Positions 27,571 through 36,661 are shown, numbered from the stretch's first letter. The stretch: 64,000 nt of DNA from Dyadobacter sp. NIV53 (GCF_019711195.1 NZ_CP081299.1:5490501-5554500), one strand, 5' to 3'. A program made the numbers and translations. The notes: generated by a model not told the origin, from the sequence alone.

Positions 27571-28773
27571 TCAGGATTGAACGGTGCTGACTGCACACAA
27601 AAAATCTTCTTTACCCGGCTTCACATAATCTACACTTTGACCGGAACGGTTGTGTATGGGTTCGGTCTTTTCACGTAACAATGTACCTTTTCTTCCATTC
27701 ATGACTGCCTTTATTTCTGCCAATACCGATAAGGCAATTTCCTCGGAAGTTTCTGCACCGATATCTAAACCAGTCGGACCGAATATTTTTGATTTCTGTT
27801 CGTCAGTTACTGTAACTCCGTCTGCCTTCAGGTCGTCAAACATCCGTTCCAGTTTCTTTTTTGGGCCTAATGTGCCGATATAAATACAATTATCAAGCTC
27901 TATCAGCTGTTTTAAAAGAGCCAGATCGTAGTTGTAATTATGGGTCATTAATACAAAAAATGTTTGAGCATCAGTTTCTATATGTGCCAATACTTCACTG
28001 GATCGGGCTATCAATACCTGGGTAGCTTTGGGGAAACGCTGTTTTGTAGCGTGTCCGGTGCGGCCATCAACAACTGTAATATTCCAGCCCAGCAAATGTG
28101 CCATTTCCATCAAAGGAATAGTGTCGTTTCCGGCTCCCGCAATAACCAAAGAGGGAGGCGTTTTTAGGAATTCTACGAATCCGGTGAGTTTCTGTCCGTT
28201 AATGATATATTCCCTGAAAAAAGAATCCTGGATATTTTTTGCATGATCTGCTTCTAATACCAGCGAGTCCGAATAAGTGAAATTTTCATTTTGTATTATG
28301 CTGATATTTTCCTGATCCAAATGCAAAAAACAGGTTCCCGGCTGATTACCTGTTCTGGAATGAAGGGAAAACAACGTGACTAACACTGCATTCTGCCTTT
28401 TTTCTAAAATCCTTTTTAATAATTCAATCGGATGATTTACCTGTTCAGAATGTATCGGTTCAAACAGGATATGAACGATGCCGTTACAACCAAGCTGAAC
28501 GCCTAGTGTTGTATCGCTTTCATCTGTTGTATCGTATGTGACCAGTTTGTTTTTCTGCTGTGAAATGGCCAGTAACGCTTTGCGCAATGCATCACCTTCC
28601 AGGCAGCCACCGCTGATGGCCCCTGTAAGTTGTCCGTCATCAGTTACCAGCATCCGTGCTCCCGGTCTGCGATACGAAGAACCTTCAACGTGAACGACAG
28701 TTGCCAATGCCATTCTTTTCCCGGCTAATAAAGCCAGTTCATACGATTTGATGATGTCCGTAATTTCTTTCAC
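27571..28773 (-). CDS. XdhC/CoxI-family molybdenum-enzyme maturation protein
   Basis: XdhC binds molybdenum cofactor, protects its sulfurated form and inserts it into xanthine dehydrogenase-type enzymes. The 400 residues have the N-terminal XdhC_CoxI domain (V-E-G-S-S-Y-R-R-P-G-A-R-M-L-V, G-A-I-S-G-G-C-L-E-G-D) and the C-terminal Rossmann domain (L-V-I-A-G-A-G-N-D-T-I-P-L, T-V-V-D-G-R, F-V-L-M-T-H-N-Y-N-Y-D). Its start overlaps the preceding desulfurase gene by 35 bp, which indicates translational coupling. No hydroxylase subunits are encoded in the window. Confidence 0.92.
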   Translation of the reverse strand: MKEITDIIKSYELALLAGKRMALATVVHVEGSSYRRPGARMLVTDDGQLTGAISGGCLEGDALRKALLAISQQKNKLVTYDTTDESDTTLGVQLGCNGIVHILFEPIHSEQVNHPIELLKRILEKRQNAVLVTLFSLHSRTGNQPGTCFLHLDQENISIIQNENFTYSDSLVLEADHAKNIQDSFFREYIINGQKLTGFVEFLKTPPSLVIAGAGNDTIPLMEMAHLLGWNITVVDGRTGHATKQRFPKATQVLIARSSEVLAHIETDAQTFFVLMTHNYNYDLALLKQLIELDNCIYIGTLGPKKKLERMFDDLKADGVTVTDEQKSKIFGPTGLDIGAETSEEIALSVLAEIKAVMNGRKGTLLREKTEPIHNRSGQSVDYVKPGKEDFLCAVSTVQS

Positions 28774-29923
28774 TACGATGTTCTTTTACAATTTTATCAA
28801 TTACCTGAATAGCATAATCAACTTCTTCCCTGGTGGTAAATCTTCCAAAACTAAAACGAAAAGAATTGTGGATATTCTCGTCTGAAAACCCCATTGCTTT
28901 CAATACATGACTTGGCTCCATTGTCGCTGAGGTACATGCCGAACTTCTGGAAAAAGCAATCTGGCTGCCCGCTTCCAGAATCATTTTGTCTCCGTCAATA
29001 TCACTGAAGGAAATATTGGTACAGTGCGGCAGGCGTGGAATTGCTTTACTATTGATTATAACACCATTTAGTTTTAACAATTCCGTTTCAAAATAATTAC
29101 GCAGTTCGGTTAGTTTTTTCTCTTCTGAATTTAATTCTTCCAGGCATAGTTCGCAGGCTTTTCCCAAACCAACGATTCCGGGGACATTCAGAGTGCCGCT
29201 GCGCATATTTCGTTCGTGTCCGCCGCCATCAATCTGTGCAGTTAAATTGATCGCAGGGTTATTTTTTCTTACAAAAAGTGCTCCAATTCCTTTGGGGCCA
29301 TATAATTTATGTGCACTGAAAGACATCAGATCAATTCCGTCAGCATGCACATCAACCGGGATTTTGCCAACTGCCTGTGTTGCATCTGTAAAAAAAAGAA
29401 TTCCATACTTTTTAGCAATAACGCTTATTTCAGGGATAGGCTGGATCGCTCCGGTTTCATTGTTCGCATACATGACAGCAATCAGGACAGTTTGGTCCGT
29501 AATCGCATTTTCCAGATCTGATAAATTGATCAGCCCATTACTGTCTACGGGCAGATAAGTAATATTCCCGCCCAGTTTTTCTATATGCCGGCACGTATCC
29601 AACACAGCTTTATGCTCTGTTTCAACTGTAATAATATGGTTTCTCTCTAAAAAATTATTCTCAAAAACCCCCTTTATAGCCAGATTATTTGCTTCGGTTG
29701 CGCCTGAAGTAAATACAATTTCTTTTGGATTTGCACCGATCAGGTCAGCTATATTTTCTCTTGCAATTTCCACGGCTTCTTCTGCCTCCCAGCCGAATGC
29801 GTGTGTGCGGCTCGCAGCATTTCCGAATTTATTAAGAAAGTAAGGCAACATTTCTTCCAGAACCCGCGGGTCCATAGGCGTAGTAGCATTATTGTCTAAA
29901 TATACCGGCGTGTTCAGGTTCAT
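28739..29923 (-). CDS. NifS/IscS-type cysteine desulfurase
   Basis: PLP enzyme that removes sulfur from cysteine as an enzyme-bound persulfide. The 394 residues show Y-L-D-N-N-A-T-T-P-M-D at the N-terminus, T-S-G-A-T-E-A-N-N, H-K-A-V-L-D-T, the PLP-Lys in S-F-S-A-H-K-L-Y-G-P-K-G, and the persulfide Cys in S-R-S-S-A-C-T-S-A, the group II-like/IscS loop position. Coupling to xdhC suggests that it supplies the sulfido ligand to molybdenum cofactor, as NifS4 does in Rhodobacter; a general Fe-S role is possible too. Confidence 0.93.
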   Translation of the reverse strand: MNLNTPVYLDNNATTPMDPRVLEEMLPYFLNKFGNAASRTHAFGWEAEEAVEIARENIADLIGANPKEIVFTSGATEANNLAIKGVFENNFLERNHIITVETEHKAVLDTCRHIEKLGGNITYLPVDSNGLINLSDLENAITDQTVLIAVMYANNETGAIQPIPEISVIAKKYGILFFTDATQAVGKIPVDVHADGIDLMSFSAHKLYGPKGIGALFVRKNNPAINLTAQIDGGGHERNMRSGTLNVPGIVGLGKACELCLEELNSEEKKLTELRNYFETELLKLNGVIINSKAIPRLPHCTNISFSDIDGDKMILEAGSQIAFSRSSACTSATMEPSHVLKAMGFSDENIHNSFRFSFGRFTTREEVDYAIQVIDKIVKEHRSERNYGHHQIV

Positions 29924-30122
29924 AAGCTAAGTTTGCTAAACATCAAATTTAAAGGTTTCAAGCAGAGAGCGCAAAGTTTGAGTACACAGAATGCGGAGTT
30001 TTCTTTCTTTGCAAACTCTGCACCCGACTCTTTTACCATGGCTGAACCCTTTCTTCCACACAAAAAACCATCCCATTTTAAACTATGAGATGGTTTCTGA
30101 TTAACTTAAATGAACAGGTTAA
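29924..30122. repeat. Intergenic stretch with a degenerate CACAGA/CTCTGC-type repeat
   Basis: Around 29960-30030 the sequence has GCAGAGAGCGCAAAG, GTACACAGAATGCGGAG and GCAAACTCTGC, which can pair partly with each other. It resembles the CTCCGTGG-type intergenic repeats near 31310 and 36690. No gene is apparent here. Confidence 0.35.
30065..30096 (-). terminator. Terminator of the short minus-strand transcript
   Basis: Stem AAACCATC/GATGGTTT extended by CAT/ATG around a mismatch; on the minus strand it is followed by a run of T. It starts 27 bp after the stop of a 38-codon minus-strand ORF. Confidence 0.6.
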
Positions 30123-30239
30123 CTATAAAATTATGAAGAATGGCCTGTAAATGATCAGGCTAAGTACTGTTAATGAAGCTAATTCTATTTTAAGTTTTTT
30201 GGTAAAAGGTTTTAAACTTATTTCAATTCCTGATTCCAT
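30123..30239 (-). CDS. Predicted 38-residue small membrane protein
   Basis: ATG at 30239 to TAG at 30123. The peptide has a basic amphipathic start (I-S-L-K-P-F-T-K-K-L-K-I-E) followed by a hydrophobic helix (L-A-S-L-T-V-L-S-L-I-I-Y) and a hydrophobic end. A terminator-like hairpin with T-run follows at the right distance in the same orientation, which supports a separate transcript. Coding status is not proven; it could be a non-coding RNA. Confidence 0.4.
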   Translation of the reverse strand: MESGIEISLKPFTKKLKIELASLTVLSLIIYRPFFIIL

Positions 30240-30511
30240 TATTAAAATTAAGATACTGAAAAGTGTATAAAATTTTGTGGTGGATAAAGTGTAGTACAAT
30301 TTCTTTATTTATAATCCGCATTTCACGGATATCAATTTCCCAATAATATTCAAATGACCATATTTTCAATTAAAACGCAATTAAACGCAGCTTAAAATAA
30401 AATTAAAAGATGGATAATATTGATTTTGTATGGACTAAAAATTTGCAAAATTATACTTTCGATTTTGCGTATATATATTTAAAAATTTCGATTTTTATGA
30501 AACTAATTTTT

Positions 30512-30519
30512 TAAATTTG
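30512..30519 (+). promoter_or_regulatory. TAnnTTTG -7 box of the peroxiredoxin gene
   Basis: TAAATTTG lies 55 bp before the ATG at 30574. The preceding 250 bp are very AT-rich and hold no other recognised signal. Confidence 0.4.
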
Positions 30520-30573
30520 CGTTGAAGTCTACAAGTTTAATAGATTAAATGTTTTATTTAAAATTACATAATT

Positions 30574-31210
30574 ATGTCACTTCGATTAGGAGATATTGCC
30601 CCCGATTTTGAGGCAAATACAACTCAGGGACCTATTAAATTTCACGAATGGCTTGGCACTAGCTGGGGATTGTTTTTTTCACATCCTTCTGATTTTACAC
30701 CCGTTTGTACTACCGAATTGGGAAAAACAGCGCTTTTAAAAGGAGAATTTGAGAAACGTAACGTTAAGGTTTTGGCTATAAGTGTTGATGATCTTGAGTC
30801 GCACAACCGTTGGATTCCGGATATCAATGAGGTCAATGATACAGTTGTAAATTTCCCGATCATTGCCGACGAAAATCGTAAAGTGGCGGAATTGTACGAT
30901 ATGATCCATCCGAATGCAAGTGAGAAATCAACAGTTCGTTCCGTTTTTATTATCGGGCCCGACAAAAAAATTAAACTGACTCTGACTTATCCGGCTTCAA
31001 CTGGACGTAATTTTAACGAAATTATCCGTGTCATTGATTCATTACAACTGACTGCAAATTATTCTGTTGCTACTCCTGCCGATTGGAAAGATGGCGAAGA
31101 CGTGATTGTTGTTCCTTGCGGTAAGTACAGAAGATGCTGAAAAGAAATTTACAAAAGGCCTGAATATCGTAAAGCCATATTTGCGCTATACTCCGCAGCC
31201 TAACAAGTAA
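30574..31210 (+). pseudogene. Prx6-type peroxiredoxin with a 3' frameshift
   Basis: Reduces peroxides by its peroxidatic Cys in H-P-S-D-F-T-P-V-C-T-T-E-L-G. The frame from 30574 stops at 31140 after 188 codons, but after V-I-V-V-P the +1 frame continues with A-V-S-T-E-D-A-E-K-K-F-T-K-G-L and ends Y-L-R-Y-T-P-Q-P-N-K at 31210. That is the expected C-terminus of Prx6 and gives about 211 residues, the normal length. One surplus T at 31116-31117 explains it. As written, the product loses the dimer-forming tail but keeps the active site. Sequencing error is likely. Confidence 0.9.
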
Positions 31211-31230
31211 ATATTATATTTAAAAGTGTA

Positions 31231-31289
31231 ATTTTTCATAAAAAAGCCTCATGATCAGAATATGATTATGAGGCTTTTTTATGAAAAAT
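31231..31289. terminator. Bidirectional terminator between convergent genes
   Basis: A perfect 22-bp inverted repeat (31231-31252 with 31268-31289), central part AAAAAAGCCTCAT/ATGAGGCTTTTTT, with a 15-nt loop. It serves the peroxiredoxin gene and possibly the opposite gene. Confidence 0.85.
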
Positions 31290-31309
31290 TATAGGATTAG
31301 AGTTCTATA

Positions 31310-31360
31310 AGAATCTCCGTGGCTCTCTTTTAGCCCTGTGGTTTTCTGTGTAATCTGACA
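31310..31360. repeat. Intergenic repeat copy A (CTCCGTGGCTCTCT...CTGTGTAATCTG)
   Basis: This stretch shares TCTCCGTGGCTCTCT and CTGTGTAATCTG, at nearly the same spacing, with 36687-36732. Two intergenic copies within 6 kb suggest a dispersed repeat. Confidence 0.5.
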
Positions 31361-31366
31361 CTCCCT

Positions 31367-32101
31367 TCACTCCACATCCATTTCCTGTTTGATTTCTTCT
31401 ATTTTCTCTCTTTCAGCACCATAGAAAACCATATGCCGTGCTCCCTGATAATAGTACCAGATAGATAATCCCATGCTGATGTGACTGATATCATTATAGT
31501 TGAACCAAGGCCCGAAACTGAATTTTAAGGCGTGAAAACCTGCCGAAACGGCTCCCATTAAAGTAGCTATAAAAATGTATTTGCTGCCGGGATCCTTTTT
31601 CTTTTTATACACATACAATTCGATGAAGAAAAGCATAAGGAATAATCCGTAAAATGCGTGAATTTCCACAACGACAAAGTTGAGTGTAATGAAGGTTAGC
31701 ACGAAGAAGATCGCCAGTTCGACATAATTAAGCCAGCCCAGAAATTTACCACTTCTTTCTGCCAATAATGGTTTGATATGCCATATCGCCGCACGTTCAA
31801 ATAGTGCCACGGCGATCATACTTGCAAACCAGCCGGGTATTTTTCCGCGCATGCCGGTCACATATAAAAATCCATGTCCCAAAACACCGCCGATTGCCGT
31901 AGCAATTCCCATAAAAAGGAAAAAATACTGGATTTGGGTATACATACGATGCGCTCTTCCCAGTTTGTTAAGATGAAAAAATGCATAAATACAGACAACT
32001 GTCATCATGAGACTGGTGATCACAGTGGAAGGTTCCAAAATAGTTATTCCAAAAACCTGAATCTGAAAAACCTTACTGAAATCAATGGCAATGTCATTCA
32101 T
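31367..32101 (-). CDS. Multi-spanning membrane protein of unknown function
   Basis: The 244 residues contain about seven hydrophobic segments (about 20-40, 52-75, 85-105, 122-142, 145-162, 170-192, 205-222). Polar landmarks are G-H-G-F-L-Y-V-T-G-M-R-G-K-I-P-G-W, R-A-A-I-W-H-I-K and H-I-S-M-G-L-S-I-W-Y-Y-Y. The layout recalls the DUF6962 group, but this is a weak match from memory. No operon partner. Confidence 0.6.
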   Translation of the reverse strand: MNDIAIDFSKVFQIQVFGITILEPSTVITSLMMTVVCIYAFFHLNKLGRAHRMYTQIQYFFLFMGIATAIGGVLGHGFLYVTGMRGKIPGWFASMIAVALFERAAIWHIKPLLAERSGKFLGWLNYVELAIFFVLTFITLNFVVVEIHAFYGLFLMLFFIELYVYKKKKDPGSKYIFIATLMGAVSAGFHALKFSFGPWFNYNDISHISMGLSIWYYYQGARHMVFYGAEREKIEEIKQEMDVE

Positions 32102-32357
32102 AAATAAAAATGAGTTTTATGGGCAAGTAAAAAGGAGTGAAGAATTTCTCCAAAGTAACTACAAATGAGCTGTTTTCTCTAAAAATATTTGCGTTGCTTA
32201 ACAGCTAACAAAATTGTACCAGCCAATTGTTCGGTAAATGACGAAAGTTTAAGAAATAGGACATAACAAAGCTGGAAAAAGTGGCATTTGGCAGATGAAA
32301 ATGCCTGACTGGTCTATTAGCAAAATTAAAGTGGTCGGGATAGTAGTTCTTTGTATC

Positions 32358-34898
32358 ATGAAAAAATCAGCTACATCAGCCCTGAAGGTAATCGCATTGA
32401 TTTGCCTTCTCTTGAATCAGATCAATTACGTCAACGCACAGACTCCGGGAGCCGCTGCAACCGGAGCCGCGGCTCCCGGCGGATTATCAACGCTTGAAAA
32501 TACTCCAAAGGGAAATTCTAAAATATCCGGTTCAGTAGTTGATTCGGTAGGTTCCAAAGGAGTTGAGTTCGCCAGTATTGCATTATTCAATGTTGCCGAT
32601 AATAAAGCAATTGATGGGACTACCGCAGATGAAACAGGGAAGTTTGCAATTACCAAGGTTGCTCCCGGAAATTACAAGCTGTTAATTTCCTTCATTGGTT
32701 TTAAAGACAAAACAGTCAATAATATTAAGGTAGAAAAGGGAAAAGACATTGACCTGGGTGCAGTTACATTATCGGGCAGTGTACAAAATCTGGCTGAGGT
32801 GACGATTACAGGAGAAAAATCATTAGTGGAAGAAAAAGTGGACCGCCTGGTTTACAATGCTGAAAAAGACATTACTTCGAAAGGCGGTGACGCTTCTGAC
32901 CTGCTTCGTAAAGTGCCAATGCTTTCGGTGGATCTGGATGGAAATGTATCGCTGAGGGGAAGCGCCAATATCAAGATTTTGATCAATAATAAACCTTCTA
33001 CGATCATAGCCAGTAACGTGGCGGATGCATTGAAGCAAATTCCGGCTGATATGATCAAATCAGTGGAAGTAATAACTTCGCCTTCGGCCAAATATGATGC
33101 AGAAGGTTCGGGCGGGATTATCAACATCATCACCAAGAAAAATAATTTGCAGGGACTTACTCTTAATATTGATTCAGGTGTTGGTAATCGTGGTTCCAAT
33201 CTGGGGTTGAACGGAAGTTACAGAAAAGGAAAAATGGGTTTTACTTTGGGCGGTTTTGGCCGTGCGTTCTATAACAAAGCAGAATCTACACTTAACCAGA
33301 CTACGTTTTCAGGAACCGATTCATTTCTTACCAATCAGACTTCTAAGGCGAAGGACCGTGGTGTGTTCGGGCAATATTCATTGGGATGGGATTATGATCT
33401 GGGAAAAAATCAGGCACTTTCAGCCGGGGTTCGTTACGGAACAAGAAATTTTATCCAGAAACAGGATCTGACAATTAACCAGTTTGAAAATAGTACACTG
33501 GATGCTACTTCAATGCGCAAAGTAGATCGGAAGGATCTTTCGGGAACAGTGGATGTGAATGTCGATTATATAAAAACATTCAAACCACAGCAGGAGTGGA
33601 GCATCTCAACTTTATATAGCAGAACCGGCCTGACAAATAATTTCAATACGGATCTGCTAAGTGAAAGTGGTTCATTGACTGGCCGCCAGAAAAATGAAAA
33701 CCAAAATTACAATTCGGAACTTACTTTTCAAACTGATTACCAGACACCGATCAGGAAAAACCAAATGCTTGAATTTGGTGCCAAAGGAATCTTCCGGACA
33801 GTAAACAGTGACTATAAATATCTGATCGCAGCAGAAACAGGAGACTTTATCCTAAATGTTAACAATCCGTCAGGATCACTGAATTATAGCCAGAATGTTG
33901 GTGCGGGCTATGTTTCATATAGTTTGACAACAAAAAACAAATACACTTTTAAAGTGGGAACGAGATATGAATTTACAGATATCAAAGCTGATCTGGGTGA
34001 AGAAGGAAAAATTTCGATCCCAAGTTATGGCAATCTGGTACCAAGTATTAATGTTTCCAAGAGTCTGAGTGGAAGTACAACGGTGAAAGCTGCATATAAC
34101 AGAAGGATCCAGCGCCCGGGAATTCAGCAGCTGAACCCGAATGTCAATCTTTCCAATCCGCAAAGTATCAGCACAGGAAATCCTGCATTGAGCCCGGAAT
34201 TAACAGATAATTTTGAAGTTGGATTAAGTACTAATATCAAGAAAACGTATCTGAATGTTTCCGCTTTTGCCCGTCAGACAAACAATTCTATTACCCAGGT
34301 TCGTACGGCTGTGGATACGCTGGCAGGTGCTATTGTTACCACGTATGAAAATATTGGAAAGCAGCAGGCTTATGGTTTCAATGTATTTGCCAATGTTTAT
34401 CTGACTCCTAAATGGACTTTAAACGGAAGTGTGGACATGTTGCATTCTTATATGGAAGGACAGACAACGGATGCAGAAGGACTTTCGGTTCAGGTTAATA
34501 ATTCAGGCTGGAACTATGGTGGGCGTGTTATGTCGCAGTTAAGTTTGAGGCAGGGCTGGGGTTTGCAGGCATTTGCTTTTTATCGTGGAAAAGAAGTGCA
34601 GTTACAAGGATCCCGCACCGGATTTTACATGTACTCACTGGGTTTCAAAAAGGATTTTACCAACAAAAAAGGAAGCATTGGCTTTGCGGCTGAAAATTTC
34701 ATGACAAAAGGTGTTCGTTTTACTTCTGACCTTAATTCGGCACAATTCAACCAAACTACTGCTACCCAGCTTTATAACCGTAATTTCAAAGTTACATTCA
34801 GTTATTCAATTGGTAAAATGAGCTTCGAAACCAAAAAGAAAACCAAATCGGTAAATAATACCGATGTAATGGGCGGAGGAGAAGGTGCCCAGAAATAA
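32358..34898 (+). CDS. TonB-dependent receptor-like outer-membrane protein (OMP_b-brl_3)
   Basis: The ATG at 32358 starts a signal peptide (M-K-K-S-A-T-S-A-L-K-V...V-N-A-Q), giving 846 residues; an upstream ATG at 32295 is less likely. Order: a low-complexity Ala/Gly linker (about 30-52), CarboxypepD_reg-like domain (about 58-145), plug (V-D-R-L-V-Y-N-A-E-K-D, S-L-R-G-S-A-N-I-K-I-L-I-N-N-K-P-S, S-A-K-Y-D-A-E-G-S-G-G-I-I-N-I-I-T), then a barrel of family OMP_b-brl_3. These resemble SusC-like receptors without a SusD partner. The ligand is unknown. Confidence 0.88.
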   Translation: MKKSATSALKVIALICLLLNQINYVNAQTPGAAATGAAAPGGLSTLENTPKGNSKISGSVVDSVGSKGVEFASIALFNVADNKAIDGTTADETGKFAITKVAPGNYKLLISFIGFKDKTVNNIKVEKGKDIDLGAVTLSGSVQNLAEVTITGEKSLVEEKVDRLVYNAEKDITSKGGDASDLLRKVPMLSVDLDGNVSLRGSANIKILINNKPSTIIASNVADALKQIPADMIKSVEVITSPSAKYDAEGSGGIINIITKKNNLQGLTLNIDSGVGNRGSNLGLNGSYRKGKMGFTLGGFGRAFYNKAESTLNQTTFSGTDSFLTNQTSKAKDRGVFGQYSLGWDYDLGKNQALSAGVRYGTRNFIQKQDLTINQFENSTLDATSMRKVDRKDLSGTVDVNVDYIKTFKPQQEWSISTLYSRTGLTNNFNTDLLSESGSLTGRQKNENQNYNSELTFQTDYQTPIRKNQMLEFGAKGIFRTVNSDYKYLIAAETGDFILNVNNPSGSLNYSQNVGAGYVSYSLTTKNKYTFKVGTRYEFTDIKADLGEEGKISIPSYGNLVPSINVSKSLSGSTTVKAAYNRRIQRPGIQQLNPNVNLSNPQSISTGNPALSPELTDNFEVGLSTNIKKTYLNVSAFARQTNNSITQVRTAVDTLAGAIVTTYENIGKQQAYGFNVFANVYLTPKWTLNGSVDMLHSYMEGQTTDAEGLSVQVNNSGWNYGGRVMSQLSLRQGWGLQAFAFYRGKEVQLQGSRTGFYMYSLGFKKDFTNKKGSIGFAAENFMTKGVRFTSDLNSAQFNQTTATQLYNRNFKVTFSYSIGKMSFETKKKTKSVNNTDVMGGGEGAQK

Positions 34899-35048
34899 GT
34901 GAATAGCTAATTGATAGAATAAAGGCTTGCCAAACTGGTGAGCCTTTATTTTTGATATTTTAAAAATCATAATTTGTTTTTTTACTTTTTTAATTAAAAT
35001 ATAATTAGAATGCTTTTAAATAAACTTGTTTGAAAAAAAGCTAGCCCC

Positions 35049-35056
35049 TATCTTTG
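35049..35056 (+). promoter_or_regulatory. TAnnTTTG -7 box
   Basis: TATCTTTG fits the -7 consensus and lies 36 bp before the GTG at 35092, which argues that the gene does not start at the earlier TTG at 35026. Confidence 0.4.
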
Positions 35057-35091
35057 CGGAACAATTTCCACATTCCAAACACAGGCTTGCA

Positions 35092-35439
35092 GTGAATAAT
35101 ACGAATGAATTGTTCAGTACCTCCAAAGGTTTCAGTTTTCAGTGCGATAAAAGTTCAAGAATTGTTGTCAATTTTGGTGAGATGCAGGCTTCATTCCGAA
35201 TTCAGGACTTTCTTGGTTTCCGCCGCTTCATTAATAAGATTGATATACACAGCAGGATTTTTGATCTTTCAGATGAATCTGATTATGAGTTTGTTGAAGC
35301 ACCCCAGCTTAACATCTACCAAAAACTTACCCTTTGTGAGCTGATTCAGTTACGTGAACTTGTGAATGGTACCCACTTTGCCATCGAGCTGAATTCACTA
35401 TTACATGAGCTTCTTTATCAAGAATCAGAACTAGTCTAA
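35092..35439 (+). CDS. Conserved-looking hypothetical protein upstream of ferritin
   Basis: A 115-residue product from GTG at 35092; the frame stays open up to a TTG at 35026 but that part covers a promoter-like TATCTTTG and has no clear protein character. The body has G-F-S-F-Q-C-D-K-S-S-R-I-V-V-N-F-G (Cys followed by a beta hairpin), then F-R-I-Q-D-F-L-G-F-R-R-F and a C-terminal helix. No known domain was recognised. It lies 124 bp before ferritin on the same strand. Confidence 0.6.
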   Translation: MNNTNELFSTSKGFSFQCDKSSRIVVNFGEMQASFRIQDFLGFRRFINKIDIHSRIFDLSDESDYEFVEAPQLNIYQKLTLCELIQLRELVNGTHFAIELNSLLHELLYQESELV

Positions 35440-35563
35440 ATAGCTCATACCCTTCATATTAGACCAATTCCAAATTTCAACGTTTAGTGTTATTTAGTTG
35501 TTAATCCTGAACTTTCGCGGGATATTTGTGCTTATTAATACGAAGCATAATCATTAATTAATC

Positions 35564-36088
35564 ATGAAAGATCTACTTAGACAACGCACTTCTTTAAAAG
35601 AAGAAATAGAAATATTATTGAACAACCAGGTTAAAATGGAAGCAGAAGCTTCTTCAAAATATCTGGCCATGGCTTCGTGGTGTGACCGCAACGGATTCAA
35701 AAACAGTGCTGCTTACTTCATGAAACAATCAGAAGAAGAGCGTGCACATATGCTTAAAATATTCAACTATATCATGACTGTTGGCGGAACAGCTGTTTCA
35801 CCTGAAATTGCACCTGTTAGACAAGAATTTGCGTCTTTCAGAAGTGTTTTCGAAGCAGCTTTACAAAGTGAAATCAGCGTAACCCAATCGATTAACCGCA
35901 TTGTTACACAAAGCCGCAGAGAAGAGGATTACGGTACTGAAAACTTTATCCAATGGTTTGTAAACGAACAAGTTGAAGAAGAAGATAATGCTCGTCGCGC
36001 TATTGAACTTTTCGATGTAATAGGTGAGGAAGGTACAGGTCTTTACTTTATTGATAAAGCAATTTTGAAAATCAGCTCAGAAGCTTAA
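35564..36088 (+). CDS. ftnA: Non-heme ferritin
   Basis: Iron-storage cage protein that oxidises Fe(II) at its ferroxidase centre. The 174 residues are the usual length. Ferroxidase ligands are visible in M-E-A-E-A-S-S-K-Y-L-A-M-A-S-W (Glu, Tyr) and Q-S-E-E-E-R-A-H-M-L-K-I (Glu-Glu-x-x-His), with further ligands in W-F-V-N-E-Q-V-E-E-E-D-N-A. Cytoplasmic. Its neighbours Ohr and the peroxiredoxin fit an oxidative-stress/iron cluster, though each has its own promoter region. Confidence 0.95.
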   Translation: MKDLLRQRTSLKEEIEILLNNQVKMEAEASSKYLAMASWCDRNGFKNSAAYFMKQSEEERAHMLKIFNYIMTVGGTAVSPEIAPVRQEFASFRSVFEAALQSEISVTQSINRIVTQSRREEDYGTENFIQWFVNEQVEEEDNARRAIELFDVIGEEGTGLYFIDKAILKISSEA

Positions 36089-36106
36089 TTGAATTTATTT
36101 ACTGAT

Positions 36107-36138
36107 AAAAGAGTTGCAGCTTCGGTTGCAGCTCTTTT
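36107..36138 (+). terminator. Terminator of ferritin gene
   Basis: A 14-bp stem (36107-36120 with 36125-36138, two G-U pairs) closed by a TTCG tetraloop and followed by a T-run. Confidence 0.85.
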
Positions 36139-36199
36139 TTTATTTACAGCTAAACCTGTTTTTATCAATAGTCTATAATAATATTTCAAAGTATCAATT

Positions 36200-36628
36200 A
36201 TGATTGAAGCATTGTATACTGCCCATGCAACAGCAACAGGCGGAAGAAATGGGAAAGTAAATTCATCAGACGGGGTTTTGGAGCTGGAAGTACGTACACC
36301 TAAGGAAATGGGTGGTTCAGGCGGTGCTTATACCAATCCTGAACAGCTTTTTGCCGCGGGATATTCGGCTTGTTTTGATAGCGCACTTTCTCATGTGATC
36401 AGGGCAACAAAAATAAAAACAGGAACCACTACTGTGACTGCTCACGTAGGAATTGGTAAAAATGATACCGAAGGATTTGGATTGGTCATTACACTGGAAG
36501 CCAATATACCCGGTGTTGAGCAATCTGTTGCCGAAGAGCTCGTAGCAAAAGCACATCAGGTATGTCCGTATTCGAATGCAACCCGCGGAAACGTTGAAGT
36601 AACGTTAAAAACAACGATCAACGATTAA
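36200..36628 (+). CDS. ohr: Organic hydroperoxide resistance protein (Ohr/OsmC family)
   Basis: Thiol peroxidase that reduces organic hydroperoxides. The 142 residues have the two reactive cysteines in the expected places: G-Y-S-A-C-F-D-S-A-L (first Cys) and A-H-Q-V-C-P-Y-S-N-A-T-R-G-N (second Cys). The N-terminus T-A-T-G-G-R-N-G-K-V and N-P-E-Q-L-F-A-A-G-Y are typical of the Ohr subgroup. Usually regulated by OhrR, which was not seen here. Confidence 0.95.
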   Translation: MIEALYTAHATATGGRNGKVNSSDGVLELEVRTPKEMGGSGGAYTNPEQLFAAGYSACFDSALSHVIRATKIKTGTTTVTAHVGIGKNDTEGFGLVITLEANIPGVEQSVAEELVAKAHQVCPYSNATRGNVEVTLKTTIND

Positions 36629-36661
36629 TTGGTAGGTTACACAAAGCTGTATAGGGAAAAA

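Noticed and set aside
35026..35091. TTG-started extension of the gene before ferritin
   Set aside because: Contains a promoter-like TATCTTTG and no clear conserved residues.
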